From NCBI GenBank assembly GCA_041398225.1, contig JAWKVD010000012.1:1-64000 (forward strand): a stretch of DNA of 64,000 nt, given 5' to 3'. The stretch comes from JAWKVD01 sp041398225 (GTDB lineage Bacteria; Pseudomonadota; Alphaproteobacteria; Caulobacterales; Hyphomonadaceae). Shown in pieces: positions 25,310 through 33,802 of the stretch. Under the pieces are notes generated by a model. It did no database searches, was not told the DNA's origin, and worked only from the letters and a program-made list of their open reading frames with translations. Positions within the stretch are counted from its first letter, which is position 1, and every line of letters starts with the position of its first letter. Position numbers and translations under genes: made by a program.

Positions 25310-26620
25310 ATGTCGCTCAAGACCTTTCTCGTCTCGCGGATCGCCGACCGGATAACCAGCGCGGAAACGCTGGCGGCGAAGCGCGACAGCGCCGAACGCC
25401 GGCGCCTCAAGGCGGGAGAGCCGCACGTCGTCCACTATTTTCACCAGGCCGACGATCCCTATTCGCACCTCGCCGCGCAGGTTCTGCCTCTGCTGCTCGA
25501 GCGATACGACATCGTGTTGAAACCGCACCTTGTCGGTCCGCCTCCGGACTGGGCGGCGCCGGACCGCGCGCGTCTTGAATCCTATTCGCGCACCGATGCG
25601 GAGCGCCTCGGCGCCCGCGCCGGTCTCAGCTTCCGCGATCCCGGCGTCCAGCCGCGCACCGAGGCCGTCGAAGCGGCGCAGCGGGCGCTTGCGCAGGCGA
25701 TCGCCGAGGGACGCTTTCCCGACGAAGCCGCCGACATCGGCGCCGCGCTGTGGTTCGACAGCGACATCAACGCGCCGGCCAAGCCCGCCGGCGAGGCGCT
25801 GGCCGAGGGCGACGCGCTGCGCGCCCGGCTCGGGCACTATCTTGGCGCGACCTTCCACTATGGCGGCGAATGGTATTGGGGGCCGGACCGGCTCCACTAT
25901 CTCGAAGAACGCCTGGCCGAACTCGGCGCGCGGAAAGACGACGCGCCGGTGTCTCCCATCTACGCCCAGCCGGAGCTTCCCTCGCCCGGCGCCGCGCCGT
26001 CCGTATCCGTCCTCCGCCCGGACCTGCATTTCTTCCTGTCGTTCCGCAGCCCCTATACCTACATCGCCACCCAGCGAGTGAAGGCGCTGGCCGACGCCAT
26101 GGGCGCCGAGCTGAAGCTGCGCTTCGTGTTGCCGATGGTGATGCGCGGCATGCAGGTGCCCGCCGCCAAACGGTCCTACATCACGCTGGACGCCGCCCGC
26201 GAAGCGCGGCGCAACGCCGTTCCCTTCGGGCGCATCGCCGATCCGCTCGGCCGGCCGGTCGAGCGGGGATATTCGCTGCTGCCGTGGGCGATCGATCAGG
26301 GCCGCGGCTACGACTACTGCCTCGCCTTCATGCGCTCGGTCTGGTCGAAGGGCGTCGACGCCGGAAGCGACGCCGGCATGCGCAGCATCGTCGAGGACGC
26401 CGGACTTGACTGGTCCGAGGCGCGCACGCGCATCGACAATCCGGACTGGCGCGCCGAGGCCGACGCCAACCGCAAGGAGATGTTCGCGGGCGGCGTTTGG
26501 GGCGTTCCCAGCTTTCGCGTCGGCGAGGTCTGCGCCTGGGGCCAGGACCGCCTCTGGGTGATCGCGGACGCTCTCAAAACGCACGCTCGCGTCGAAACCC
26601 GCCCTTCCGAGGAGACATGA
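25310..26620 (+). CDS. Tandem DsbA/HCCA-isomerase-like (kappa GST) protein
   Basis: 436 residues with two related thioredoxin-fold halves. Residues about 40-230 begin VVHYFHQADDPYSHLAAQ and residues about 240-430 begin LHFFLSFRSPYTYIATQ. Both share the xxxPYx(Y/H) motif of 2-hydroxychromene-2-carboxylate isomerase and kappa-class GST; neither has a DsbA CxxC. The second half is closer to the family norm (WGVPSFRVG near the end). A glutathione-dependent isomerase or transferase acting on an intermediate of the dehalogenase pathway would fit. Substrate unknown. Confidence 0.75.
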   Translation: MSLKTFLVSRIADRITSAETLAAKRDSAERRRLKAGEPHVVHYFHQADDPYSHLAAQVLPLLLERYDIVLKPHLVGPPPDWAAPDRARLESYSRTDAERLGARAGLSFRDPGVQPRTEAVEAAQRALAQAIAEGRFPDEAADIGAALWFDSDINAPAKPAGEALAEGDALRARLGHYLGATFHYGGEWYWGPDRLHYLEERLAELGARKDDAPVSPIYAQPELPSPGAAPSVSVLRPDLHFFLSFRSPYTYIATQRVKALADAMGAELKLRFVLPMVMRGMQVPAAKRSYITLDAAREARRNAVPFGRIADPLGRPVERGYSLLPWAIDQGRGYDYCLAFMRSVWSKGVDAGSDAGMRSIVEDAGLDWSEARTRIDNPDWRAEADANRKEMFAGGVWGVPSFRVGEVCAWGQDRLWVIADALKTHARVETRPSEET

Positions 26621-26621
26621 C

Positions 26622-27089
26622 ATGCAGGTGTTCAACGACGTCTACCCAAGCTCGTCCGAACAACTCGCCGGTTTGATGGAGAAAGGCCCGGAAGGGCCGA
26701 TCTTCATGGTCAACCTGCTCAAGTTCAAGGAGAAGGCCGAATACGAAGATGGTCGCGCCACCACGCTTTCGGGTCGCGACGCCTACCAGATCTACGGCAA
26801 GGCCGTGATGGCGCTGCTGCCGAAATTCGGCGGCATGGGCGTCTTCGCCGGAGACGTCACCTATCTTTCGCTCGGCCGCGTCGAAGACTTGTGGGATGAG
26901 GTCGCGATCGCCGCCTATCCCGACCGCGGGTCGATGGTGCGCATGTCGATGTCCGACGAATGGCGCGAGATCGCGGTCCACCGCACGGCGGGCCTTGAGG
27001 GCCAGCTCAACATCGAGACGGTGTTGCCCGCCGGCGCGCGCCCGGCCTGGCTTGAAGCGTTCGCCGCCCAGCTCCCGGCCGGCGCATGA
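26622..27089 (+). CDS. DUF1330-like small protein
   Basis: 155 residues. FMVNLLKFKEKAEYEDGR and SGRDAYQIYGKAVMALLPK are typical of DUF1330, a dimeric ferredoxin-like (ABM-related) fold often found beside catabolic genes. A possible role is isomerase or monooxygenase-like chemistry, but no catalytic residue is clear. It starts 2 bp after the upstream stop and overlaps the next gene by 4 bp, so it is part of the dehalogenase operon. Confidence 0.75.
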   Translation: MQVFNDVYPSSSEQLAGLMEKGPEGPIFMVNLLKFKEKAEYEDGRATTLSGRDAYQIYGKAVMALLPKFGGMGVFAGDVTYLSLGRVEDLWDEVAIAAYPDRGSMVRMSMSDEWREIAVHRTAGLEGQLNIETVLPAGARPAWLEAFAAQLPAGA

Positions 27090-28171
27090 AACGGATACTG
27101 GTTTTCACAGGCGTCGTCCTCGTCGTGGCCGCCGCCGCCTTCGCGACCTGGCGGGTCGCTAAGGCCCCGATCGCGGAGTTCGCCTTCCAGCGCGCGGTGA
27201 AGGCCGGCGCCGGGGTGAACATGGCCGACGAACTTCCGGACGGTCTGCACGTGTTCCTGTGCGGCTCCGGATCGCCGATGCCGGACCCGACGCGGGCCGG
27301 GCCCTGCGTGGGCGTGCTCGCCGGCCGCCATGCGCTGGTCTTCGACACCGGTTCGGGCAGTCCCCGCCGTCTCGCGCGCATGGGGTTTCCAGTCGGCGAC
27401 ATCGAGCGCGTGTTTCTGACTCACCTGCACTCCGACCATTTCGACAGCCTCGGCGAGCTGCTGCTTCAGGCTTGGGTCGGCGGACCCCGAGATACGCCGA
27501 TGCCGGTCATGGGGCCGGGAGGCGTTGCATCGGTCGTTCAGGGCTTCAACGACGCCTACCGCATCGACAGCACGTTCCGCACCGCCCATCACGGCCCCGA
27601 AGTCGCGAACCCGTCCGGCTTCGGCGGAGCGGGCGAAGCGATCGCGCTGCCGGCCGGCGCCGCCGCGCCGGTCGAGATCTGGTCAAACGATGGCGTCGTG
27701 GTCTCGGCGTTCGTTGTGGATCACCGCCCCGTGGAGCCCGCCTTCGGCTATCGCATCGACTATGGCGGCCGCTCCGTAGTGCTCAGCGGCGACACGGTCT
27801 ATTCGACCAACACCGTCGCGGCCGCCAAGGGCGCCGACCTGCTGATGCATGAAGCGCTGCAGCCGCGCATGGTGCACGCCATCCAGACCGCTTCGGAACA
27901 GGCGGGCCGACCCAACATCGCGCGGATCATGCACGACATACCGGACTATCACTCGACGCCGGCGGACGCCGCGCGGGTCGCTCAGGAGGCGGGCGTCAAG
28001 GCGCTGATCCTCTATCACATCGTCCCGCCGCTGCCCTCGCCTTTACTTAACGACATGTTCCTGGACGGCGCGCGCAAGCAGTTCGACGGCTCGCTGACCA
28101 TCGGCCGCGACGGGCTGCTGGCGAGTCTTCCGGCCGAAAGCGACAAAATCACTATCAAGATCCTCGACTGA
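27086..28171 (+). CDS. Secreted or anchored MBL-fold metallohydrolase
   Basis: 361 residues. The N-terminal hydrophobic segment (RILVFTGVVLVVAAAAFATW) is a signal anchor. The metallo-beta-lactamase core shows THLHSDHFDSLGEL (HxHxDH), a later SGDTVYS and a final YHIVPP. The layout resembles RNase Z-type and AtsA-like arylsulfatase hydrolases. An extracytoplasmic hydrolase acting on esters or sulfate esters is possible. It is the last gene of the dehalogenase operon (ATGA overlap), 62 bp before the TetR gene. Confidence 0.85.
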   Translation: MKRILVFTGVVLVVAAAAFATWRVAKAPIAEFAFQRAVKAGAGVNMADELPDGLHVFLCGSGSPMPDPTRAGPCVGVLAGRHALVFDTGSGSPRRLARMGFPVGDIERVFLTHLHSDHFDSLGELLLQAWVGGPRDTPMPVMGPGGVASVVQGFNDAYRIDSTFRTAHHGPEVANPSGFGGAGEAIALPAGAAAPVEIWSNDGVVVSAFVVDHRPVEPAFGYRIDYGGRSVVLSGDTVYSTNTVAAAKGADLLMHEALQPRMVHAIQTASEQAGRPNIARIMHDIPDYHSTPADAARVAQEAGVKALILYHIVPPLPSPLLNDMFLDGARKQFDGSLTIGRDGLLASLPAESDKITIKILD

Positions 28172-28233
28172 TCCGTTCGCACCGGGCGGTCGATGACGTA
28201 TACTGCTGATGAAAGGACGAACCGGCACAGACG

Positions 28234-28881
28234 ATGGCCCGCTCTACGCCACCTTCACCCCCGAACGACGACGGCGGCTCTCCGGAAACCGACGGCCCGG
28301 AAACGGAACGGGAGGACGGACGCCGGCGGCGCAGCAATCGCAGCCGCGTGCAGATCGTCGAAGCGATGCTTCATCTCATCCGAAGCGGCGACATGATGCC
28401 GAGCGCCGCCGAAGTGGCCGACGCCGCCGGGGTCAGCATCCGGACGGTCTTCCGGCATTTCGAGGACATGGACAGCCTGTATCGCGAAATGAGCGCGCGG
28501 GTCGAAGCCGAGATCATGCCGATGGTGAGAGAGCCGTTCGGCGGGGCGACCTGGCTGGACCAGCTCGACGAACTTCTCGCGCGCCGCGCCCATATCTACG
28601 AACGGATCATGCCGATCCGGACGGCCGCCAGTCTGCGCCGTTTCCGGTCCGCCTTCCTCATGGAGGAATACCGGCGCTTCCTGCAGATCGAGCGCGAGGG
28701 CCTGGAATCGGTTCTTCCCAAATCCATCCGCGCGGACCGGCTCACCATGTCCGGCCTCGAAGTGACGATCTCGTTCCAGGCCTGGCGCCGGATGCGGCAG
28801 GATCAGGGCCTCTCGGCCAAGGACGCCGAGGCCGTCATGCGGCGCATCGTCGACCTCCTGATCGCCCCGGCGCGAACCTAG
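28234..28881 (+). CDS. TetR family regulator, candidate controller of the sulfatase/dehalogenase genes
   Basis: 215 residues. A charged N-terminal tail precedes a TetR DNA-binding domain (RVQIVEAMLHLIRSGDMMPS, then ADAAGVSIRTVFRHFEDMDS); the rest is helical. It lies in the middle of the cluster, downstream of the dehalogenase operon and convergent with the sulfatase. Three promoters of the cluster carry the same TATTGnCA-N7-TGCCA inverted repeat, and this is the only regulator within the cluster, so it is the likely binder. No such site is in its own 62-bp upstream gap, consistent with read-through from the operon. Confidence 0.88.
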   Translation: MARSTPPSPPNDDGGSPETDGPETEREDGRRRRSNRSRVQIVEAMLHLIRSGDMMPSAAEVADAAGVSIRTVFRHFEDMDSLYREMSARVEAEIMPMVREPFGGATWLDQLDELLARRAHIYERIMPIRTAASLRRFRSAFLMEEYRRFLQIEREGLESVLPKSIRADRLTMSGLEVTISFQAWRRMRQDQGLSAKDAEAVMRRIVDLLIAPART

Positions 28882-28890
28882 CCGCCGGCC

Positions 28891-30594
28891 CTAGTTCGGC
28901 CAGTAGAGATACTCATCGTCCTTGGTGACGCGCTCGGCCGAGGTCTTGTCGATCGCGATCGGACTTTGCGTGGTCGACGGGTAGAGCGGCGGAACGGCGC
29001 TCGCCCGGTGTTCGTCCAGCAGCGCTTTGAGCTCGGCCACGACTTCGGGACGCTCGGTCGACAGGTCGTGCTTTTCGGTCGGGTCGTCGGCAAGGTTGAA
29101 CAGCCACATTTTCTCCGGGCGCTCGGTCGCCTGCAGCTTCCAGTCGCCGTGACGCACGACGCGGTAATATCCGCTCTCCCAGAAGATCGTGTCGTGCGGC
29201 CTGGCGTCCGGCGCGGCCTGTCCCAGCGCATAGGGCGCCAGGTCGCGGCCGTCGATCTCCACGCCCTCGGGCAGCGGCGCCTGTCCCAGCGACGCGAAGG
29301 TCGGCATCAGGTCGATATGCGCCACCGGATCATCGATCAGCGTGCCCGGCGCGACATGGCCCGGCCAGCGCACGAACATCGGCACGCGAATGCCGCCCTC
29401 GAACAGCGTCAGCTTCCATCCGCGATAGGGCTGGTTGATCTCGGGCAGGCCGATATATCCCGCGCCGCCATTGTCGCTGGTGAACACGATAACGGTGTTG
29501 TCGGCCAGCCCCTCCTCGTCCAGCGCGTCGAGCAGCCGCCCGACGCTGCGATCGAGCGCGCGCACCATCGCCGCATAGACGCGCAGGCGATGCGGTTCGA
29601 TATCGCCGACCGCCTCGAAGTCCTCCTTCGTCGCCTGCAGCGGCGTGTGCACGCCCCAATGTGCGACGTTGAGGAAGAACGGACGATTGCGGTTGGCGTG
29701 GATCACCTTGATCGCTTCGTCGGTCCAGTAGTCGGTCAGATAGCCGCCGGGCTCGAACCAGTCGCCTTCATTGTAGGCGGCGGCGAACTGCATGCGCGCC
29801 CAGAGGAATTTGTCGATCGGATCGAACGACAGCTTGGCGTTGACGACGTCCGGATCGTCTTCGCGCATGTAAAGGCCGCTGGCCATCAGGAGACTTTCGT
29901 CGAAGCCCTGCGCGTTCGGTCCGAATTCCGGGCCGAGGCCGGTATGCCATTTGCCGATGTGGACGGTGTGATAGCCGGCCTGTTTCAGCACCTCGGCGAT
30001 CGTCACCTCGCTGCCCGGCAGACCCTGGCTGCGGAAGGGCGGCGCCTGCTTTTCCGCCTTCCCGTCATAATCCACCCTGGGAAGTCCGGATGCGGCGTTC
30101 TCCGAGAACATCGACACGATGCGCCCCATGCCGTCCGGCGTCGGCGTAAACTCGAACCCTGTGCGCGTGGGATAGCGCCCGGTCATGATCATCGCCCGCG
30201 ACGGCGCGCAGCTCGCCGTGCCGGCATAGGCCTGACGGAAGATCGCGCCCTCCCGCGCGAGGCGGTCGATATTGGGCGTCGGCACGCGCCCTCCGGCGAC
30301 CCCGCCGCCGAACGTCGAAAGGTCGTTGATCCCGAGATCGTCGGCCAGGATGAAGATGATGTTCGGCGGCCGCGGCGCGTCGTCATCCGTGGCGTTGTCG
30401 GCGGCGGCATCGGCGGGCGTTTCCGCAACCGCCTCCGGCCCGGCCTGCCAGGGAACCGGATGATTGGGCGCGATATCGTCGACCTTGCCGCTGTTCGTCG
30501 CGATGTAGAGGATGATCGCCTTGCGATTGAGCCAGGCGGCCCCGCCCGCCACCACGACAAGCGCCAGAAGGCCGAGCGCAAGTTTCTTGATCAT
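28891..30594 (-). CDS. Type I sulfatase, Cys-type (arylsulfatase family)
   Basis: 567 residues from ATG 30594. The signal anchor is KKLALGLLALVVVAGGAAWL. Metal-site Asp pair in NIIFILADDLG, formylglycine motif CAPSR in GTASCAPSRAMIMTGRYP, HIGKWHTG with the catalytic Lys/His, and FTSDNGG for further metal ligands. The Cys must be oxidised by an FGE, which is encoded at 23222-24193. It hydrolyses sulfate esters outside the cytoplasm; the substrate is not predictable. It lies 65 bp downstream of the GST gene on the same strand and is probably in one operon with it. Confidence 0.92.
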   Translation of the reverse strand: MIKKLALGLLALVVVAGGAAWLNRKAIILYIATNSGKVDDIAPNHPVPWQAGPEAVAETPADAAADNATDDDAPRPPNIIFILADDLGINDLSTFGGGVAGGRVPTPNIDRLAREGAIFRQAYAGTASCAPSRAMIMTGRYPTRTGFEFTPTPDGMGRIVSMFSENAASGLPRVDYDGKAEKQAPPFRSQGLPGSEVTIAEVLKQAGYHTVHIGKWHTGLGPEFGPNAQGFDESLLMASGLYMREDDPDVVNAKLSFDPIDKFLWARMQFAAAYNEGDWFEPGGYLTDYWTDEAIKVIHANRNRPFFLNVAHWGVHTPLQATKEDFEAVGDIEPHRLRVYAAMVRALDRSVGRLLDALDEEGLADNTVIVFTSDNGGAGYIGLPEINQPYRGWKLTLFEGGIRVPMFVRWPGHVAPGTLIDDPVAHIDLMPTFASLGQAPLPEGVEIDGRDLAPYALGQAAPDARPHDTIFWESGYYRVVRHGDWKLQATERPEKMWLFNLADDPTEKHDLSTERPEVVAELKALLDEHRASAVPPLYPSTTQSPIAIDKTSAERVTKDDEYLYWPN

Positions 30595-30659
30595 CGTCCC
30601 AGCTCCACCTTGTCCAGTTCCGTTATGGCGACCCGTCCCGGCCTGTTTCGTCCCGCGCC

Positions 30660-31724
30660 CTAGGCGTTCTGCGTAAGCGGCTCGCAGCCCGTTCCGGCGA
30701 ACAGCCCGGCCAACTCGTCCCGAGCCGCATCCGGCAGCGCCGCATAGCCTTCTCTCAGCCAGCGCAGGCATTTGGCCTGATAGGGAAAGGTCGGCTGCGT
30801 CCATGGACGCCCGTCGATCTCCGCCTCGAAACTGCGCTGACCCGAGGCGACGGCCTCGGCGTTGGCGAGCAGGAAGGGCACGTAGACCCGCCCGATCTCC
30901 GCGAGCAGCGGCGCGAGACTCGCTTTCGCCTCATCCGCTCCGATCCAGTCCGCGCGGGCGAGATCGAGGCCCGACAAATCCTCCACGCGGTCGATCCAGG
31001 CGCGAACCCGGCGCGTGCGCGCCTGCGTGATCGCCGCGGATGTCGGCTCGATCACGCCAAGCTGGGTGAGCTGACCGTAGATCGCGAAGTCCGCCGAGGA
31101 CGGGCGCGACCCGAACACATATCCCCCGGCCTGAACAAGCCGGTCGAGAATGTCGAGTAACCGCCCATAGCTTTCCTCGATCGTCGCCGCCGTGACGTCG
31201 TTCGATCCGACCACGTAGAGACGATCGATCTGCCGCTTCGAAATGAAGTCCGACATCTCGGCGGCCTTGTCGTCCGGCAGAGTTGGGTCGGACCAGAAGA
31301 TCAGCATCGGCCCCGCATTGTCGGCGTCCGTCTTGTGCGCCCAGCGGAAGTGGAACATCGCCTTGGTCAGCCACTCGTCGGCGAAGTCCTCGACCAGATC
31401 GTTGAGATAGCCCAGCGCCGGGTCCTCGGGCAGAACCGAACGACCGCTTCGCTCGGCTTCCAGCCGCCGGATGATCGGCGTTGAATCGACCACCGCCTCG
31501 AATTCCGCTTCCGCTTTCTGGTCGCCCGCTTTCGGGAAGTAGAAGGTCGGCAACAGCTTCACCGCCGGTTCGGGCAGTCCCTCCGGCGGGTCGCGATGGC
31601 TTCCCCAAAGCATCGTGTATGGAATGCGCCGATAGCGCAGCAGCGCCAGCATCTTGCGCGTATAGGGCGATCCGGGCGCGCCCATCAGCGCCAGACGGCT
31701 TGTGTCCGTTGACTGGTCGACCAT
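30660..31724 (-). CDS. Glutathione S-transferase family protein
   Basis: 354 residues from ATG 31724. The N-terminal thioredoxin-like GST domain (LALMGAPGSPYTRKMLALLR, with SPYT at the usual catalytic loop) is followed by a long helical C-terminal domain (residues about 110-350), longer than in typical GSTs of about 220 residues. Possible roles are dehalogenation or conjugation of electrophiles, or glutathione-dependent ether cleavage. It is the first gene before the sulfatase on this strand; the operator-like repeat at 31790-31812 lies 66 bp upstream of its start. Confidence 0.82.
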   Translation of the reverse strand: MVDQSTDTSRLALMGAPGSPYTRKMLALLRYRRIPYTMLWGSHRDPPEGLPEPAVKLLPTFYFPKAGDQKAEAEFEAVVDSTPIIRRLEAERSGRSVLPEDPALGYLNDLVEDFADEWLTKAMFHFRWAHKTDADNAGPMLIFWSDPTLPDDKAAEMSDFISKRQIDRLYVVGSNDVTAATIEESYGRLLDILDRLVQAGGYVFGSRPSSADFAIYGQLTQLGVIEPTSAAITQARTRRVRAWIDRVEDLSGLDLARADWIGADEAKASLAPLLAEIGRVYVPFLLANAEAVASGQRSFEAEIDGRPWTQPTFPYQAKCLRWLREGYAALPDAARDELAGLFAGTGCEPLTQNA

Positions 31725-31789
31725 GCCGGCGACGCCCTCCCTCACCGAACTCGTTCCGTTTTTCGCGCCCTGTCTTCGGGCGCTCTATG

Positions 31790-31812
31790 TATTGGCACTT
31801 TCAATGCCATTT
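31790..31812. promoter_or_regulatory. Operator-like inverted repeat 2 (GST-sulfatase promoter)
   Basis: TATTGGCA, 7 bp, TGCCATTT: 14 of 16 matches to TATTGGCA-N7-TGCCAATA, with the inner TGGCA/TGCCA arms perfect. Read on the minus strand, the 28 bp here match the copy at 24251-24280 at 20 of 28 positions, including the following ATAxATAGxGC that would be the -10 region. It lies in the 99-bp gap between the GST start (31724) and the sulfatase stop (31824). Confidence 0.7.
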
Positions 31813-31823
31813 TCTCGCGCCGG

Positions 31824-33701
31824 TCAATGGCGCCTGCGGCGGCCCAGCATCCATCGCGCAACCAACACGATCAGCGCGGCCACGAGCAGAAGCGCCGCGA
31901 CCATCCATGGCCACATATAGCCGGCCTGCTTCAGCAGCGAATTGCGCAGCAACTGGCGCGTGACCGTATACCCTTCGGGCATCGGCAACACGCCCATGCG
32001 CTGCTCGTAGCGCGCATAGTCCGCCAGCATCGATGCAAACAGGTCCGGCTGGGTCTTCGACAGATCGGTCGTCTCGCCGGGATCGGAGGTCATGTCGTAG
32101 AGCCGCCACGCGCCGTCGCCCACCGGCGGCATGATGCGCACGATCTTGTGGCCGCCGCGAAACAGCGCCGAGTTCCCCGACACTTCGATGCCGACGAACT
32201 CCTCATCGGAACGCACCGCGCCCGCATCGCCCTTCAGCACCGGCAGAAGGCTGCGCCCGTCGATCGAAACCGCATCGGCGCGCGCCTCGGGCGACACGCC
32301 GGCCATTTCCAGAAGCGTCGGCGCCACGTCGATCACGAAGGACGCCGCCGCCACGCGCTCGCCGGACCTGATCTCCGGCCCGGCCATGATCAGCGGCACG
32401 TGGATGCCGCCTTCGGCCGCGAAGAATTTGTAGAGATCGCCCGGAGACGAGATTGAGGCGGCCCATTCCGGCCCGATGAAGGCGAGGCTGCCGCGCTCCC
32501 CAAGCCTGTCCAGATTCCAGTGATAGCCGTGCAGCGCCATCCATATGTTCATGCCGTTCTGATGAACCGGATCGCTGTGCTCCGGGCCGTTGTCCGAAGC
32601 GATCACGAAAATGGTGTTGTCGGACTCGCCGCGTTCCTCGACATGCGCGATCAGACGGCCGATGGCCGCGTCCATCGCCTCCAGCATGCCCGAATAAACC
32701 TCCATCGAGCGCGCATAGATGCGGCGGTCGTCTTCGGACAGGTCCGCCCACCGCCGCGTCTCCGGCGGCAGGTCGCGAATGCGCGCGTCCTCCGGGAACA
32801 GGCCGATGTCGCGCGCGCGGCGCCAGCGCTGCTCGCGCACCGCCTCCCATCCTTCGTCGAAACGCCCCTTGTAGCGATCGCTGTACGCTTTGGGGGCCTG
32901 AACCGGGATGTGGACCGCCTGAAACGCGACATAGGCGAACCAGGGATCGTCCCCCGGCGGCTTCTCATCGATGTAGGAGATCATGCGGTCGACAAGCAGA
33001 TCGGAGGAGTAGAACGTCTCCGGCAGGGTCGTGGGCTCGCCGTCCTCGAACCAGGGCGCCTCCTTGTAGTAAGGCATGTAGGCCTTCTGCTCCCAGTTGT
33101 CCGCGCCCGATGCGTCGAGCGCCAGAGACCGGTCGAAGCCGTGATGATTGGGCAGATCGCCGTCGCCGCGGCCGAGATGCCATTTGCCGCTCATCAGGGT
33201 GCGATAGCCGGCGCTTCGCAGCCGGTCCGCCAGGGTCAGCACGCCCGGCTCAAGCGTCAGCGAATAGCCCGGCTTGCCGCGCTGGCTCGGCGGCAGAACC
33301 TCCTCGATCGTCGCGACGCCGGTGCGGTGATTGTCCACGCCCGTCAGCAGCATGGCGCGCGAGGGCGAGCACAGCGGCGAGGTGTGATACGACGTGAACA
33401 GCGCGCCGCGCGCGGCGAGACGGTCGATGTTCGGCGTGTTCGCCTCGCCGCCATAGGCGCCGAAATCCATCAGCGCGGCGTCGTCGACCAGCATCAGCAC
33501 GATGTTCGGCCGCCTCGTGGGCTCATCGCTTTGCGCACCGGCGTCCGGGGTCTGCGCGCGGGCGCCCGGCGCCGCAAGCGCCGCGACCACAATCAGCGCG
33601 GACACGCAGGATCGCAGGCAGGATCTCAGGTAGGATCTCAGGCCGGATCGCCAGACCCCGCGACCCGGGTTTCCGCCGGCGCGATCTCGATGCTGAAGCA
33701 T
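31824..33701 (-). CDS. Type I sulfatase, Cys-type, with C-terminal membrane anchor
   Basis: 625 residues. A signal peptide of unusual arginine content (repeats of LRSC/LRSY encoded by 12-bp repeats around 33610-33655) ends near GARAQ. Sulfatase motifs are NIVLMLVDDAA, the formylglycine motif CSPSR in SPLCSPSRAMLLTG, MSGKWHLG and VIASDNGPEHSD. A C-terminal hydrophobic helix (WPWMVAALLLVAALIVLVARW) followed by RRRRH anchors it in the membrane. GGGAGGAG lies just before ATG 33701. It is divergent from the DUF4345 gene, with operator-like repeat 3 between them. The substrate is unknown; the Cys requires the FGE. Confidence 0.92.
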   Translation of the reverse strand: MLQHRDRAGGNPGRGVWRSGLRSYLRSCLRSCVSALIVVAALAAPGARAQTPDAGAQSDEPTRRPNIVLMLVDDAALMDFGAYGGEANTPNIDRLAARGALFTSYHTSPLCSPSRAMLLTGVDNHRTGVATIEEVLPPSQRGKPGYSLTLEPGVLTLADRLRSAGYRTLMSGKWHLGRGDGDLPNHHGFDRSLALDASGADNWEQKAYMPYYKEAPWFEDGEPTTLPETFYSSDLLVDRMISYIDEKPPGDDPWFAYVAFQAVHIPVQAPKAYSDRYKGRFDEGWEAVREQRWRRARDIGLFPEDARIRDLPPETRRWADLSEDDRRIYARSMEVYSGMLEAMDAAIGRLIAHVEERGESDNTIFVIASDNGPEHSDPVHQNGMNIWMALHGYHWNLDRLGERGSLAFIGPEWAASISSPGDLYKFFAAEGGIHVPLIMAGPEIRSGERVAAASFVIDVAPTLLEMAGVSPEARADAVSIDGRSLLPVLKGDAGAVRSDEEFVGIEVSGNSALFRGGHKIVRIMPPVGDGAWRLYDMTSDPGETTDLSKTQPDLFASMLADYARYEQRMGVLPMPEGYTVTRQLLRNSLLKQAGYMWPWMVAALLLVAALIVLVARWMLGRRRRH

Positions 33702-33742
33702 CTGGCTCCTCCCTGCCGGCGACGGACTTGCCGGTCGTGATT

Positions 33743-33765
33743 TATTGTCACAAGATATGCCATAT
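33743..33765. promoter_or_regulatory. Operator-like inverted repeat 3 (sulfatase / DUF4345 promoters)
   Basis: TATTGTCA, 7 bp, TGCCATAT: 12 of 16 matches to TATTGGCA-N7-TGCCAATA, with the inner TGnCA and TGCCA halves and the 7-bp spacing kept. It lies 42 bp from the sulfatase start (33701) and 38 bp from the DUF4345 start (33803), in the middle of a divergent promoter region. Confidence 0.6.
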
Positions 33766-33802
33766 TATTCGCCACCGGCAAAACCGCTTCTGGAGTTACG
33801 AC

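Noticed and set aside
28966..30663. 565-codon frame antisense to the sulfatase
   Set aside because: Composition is typical of reverse-complement GC-rich coding; the sulfatase motifs on the other strand settle it.
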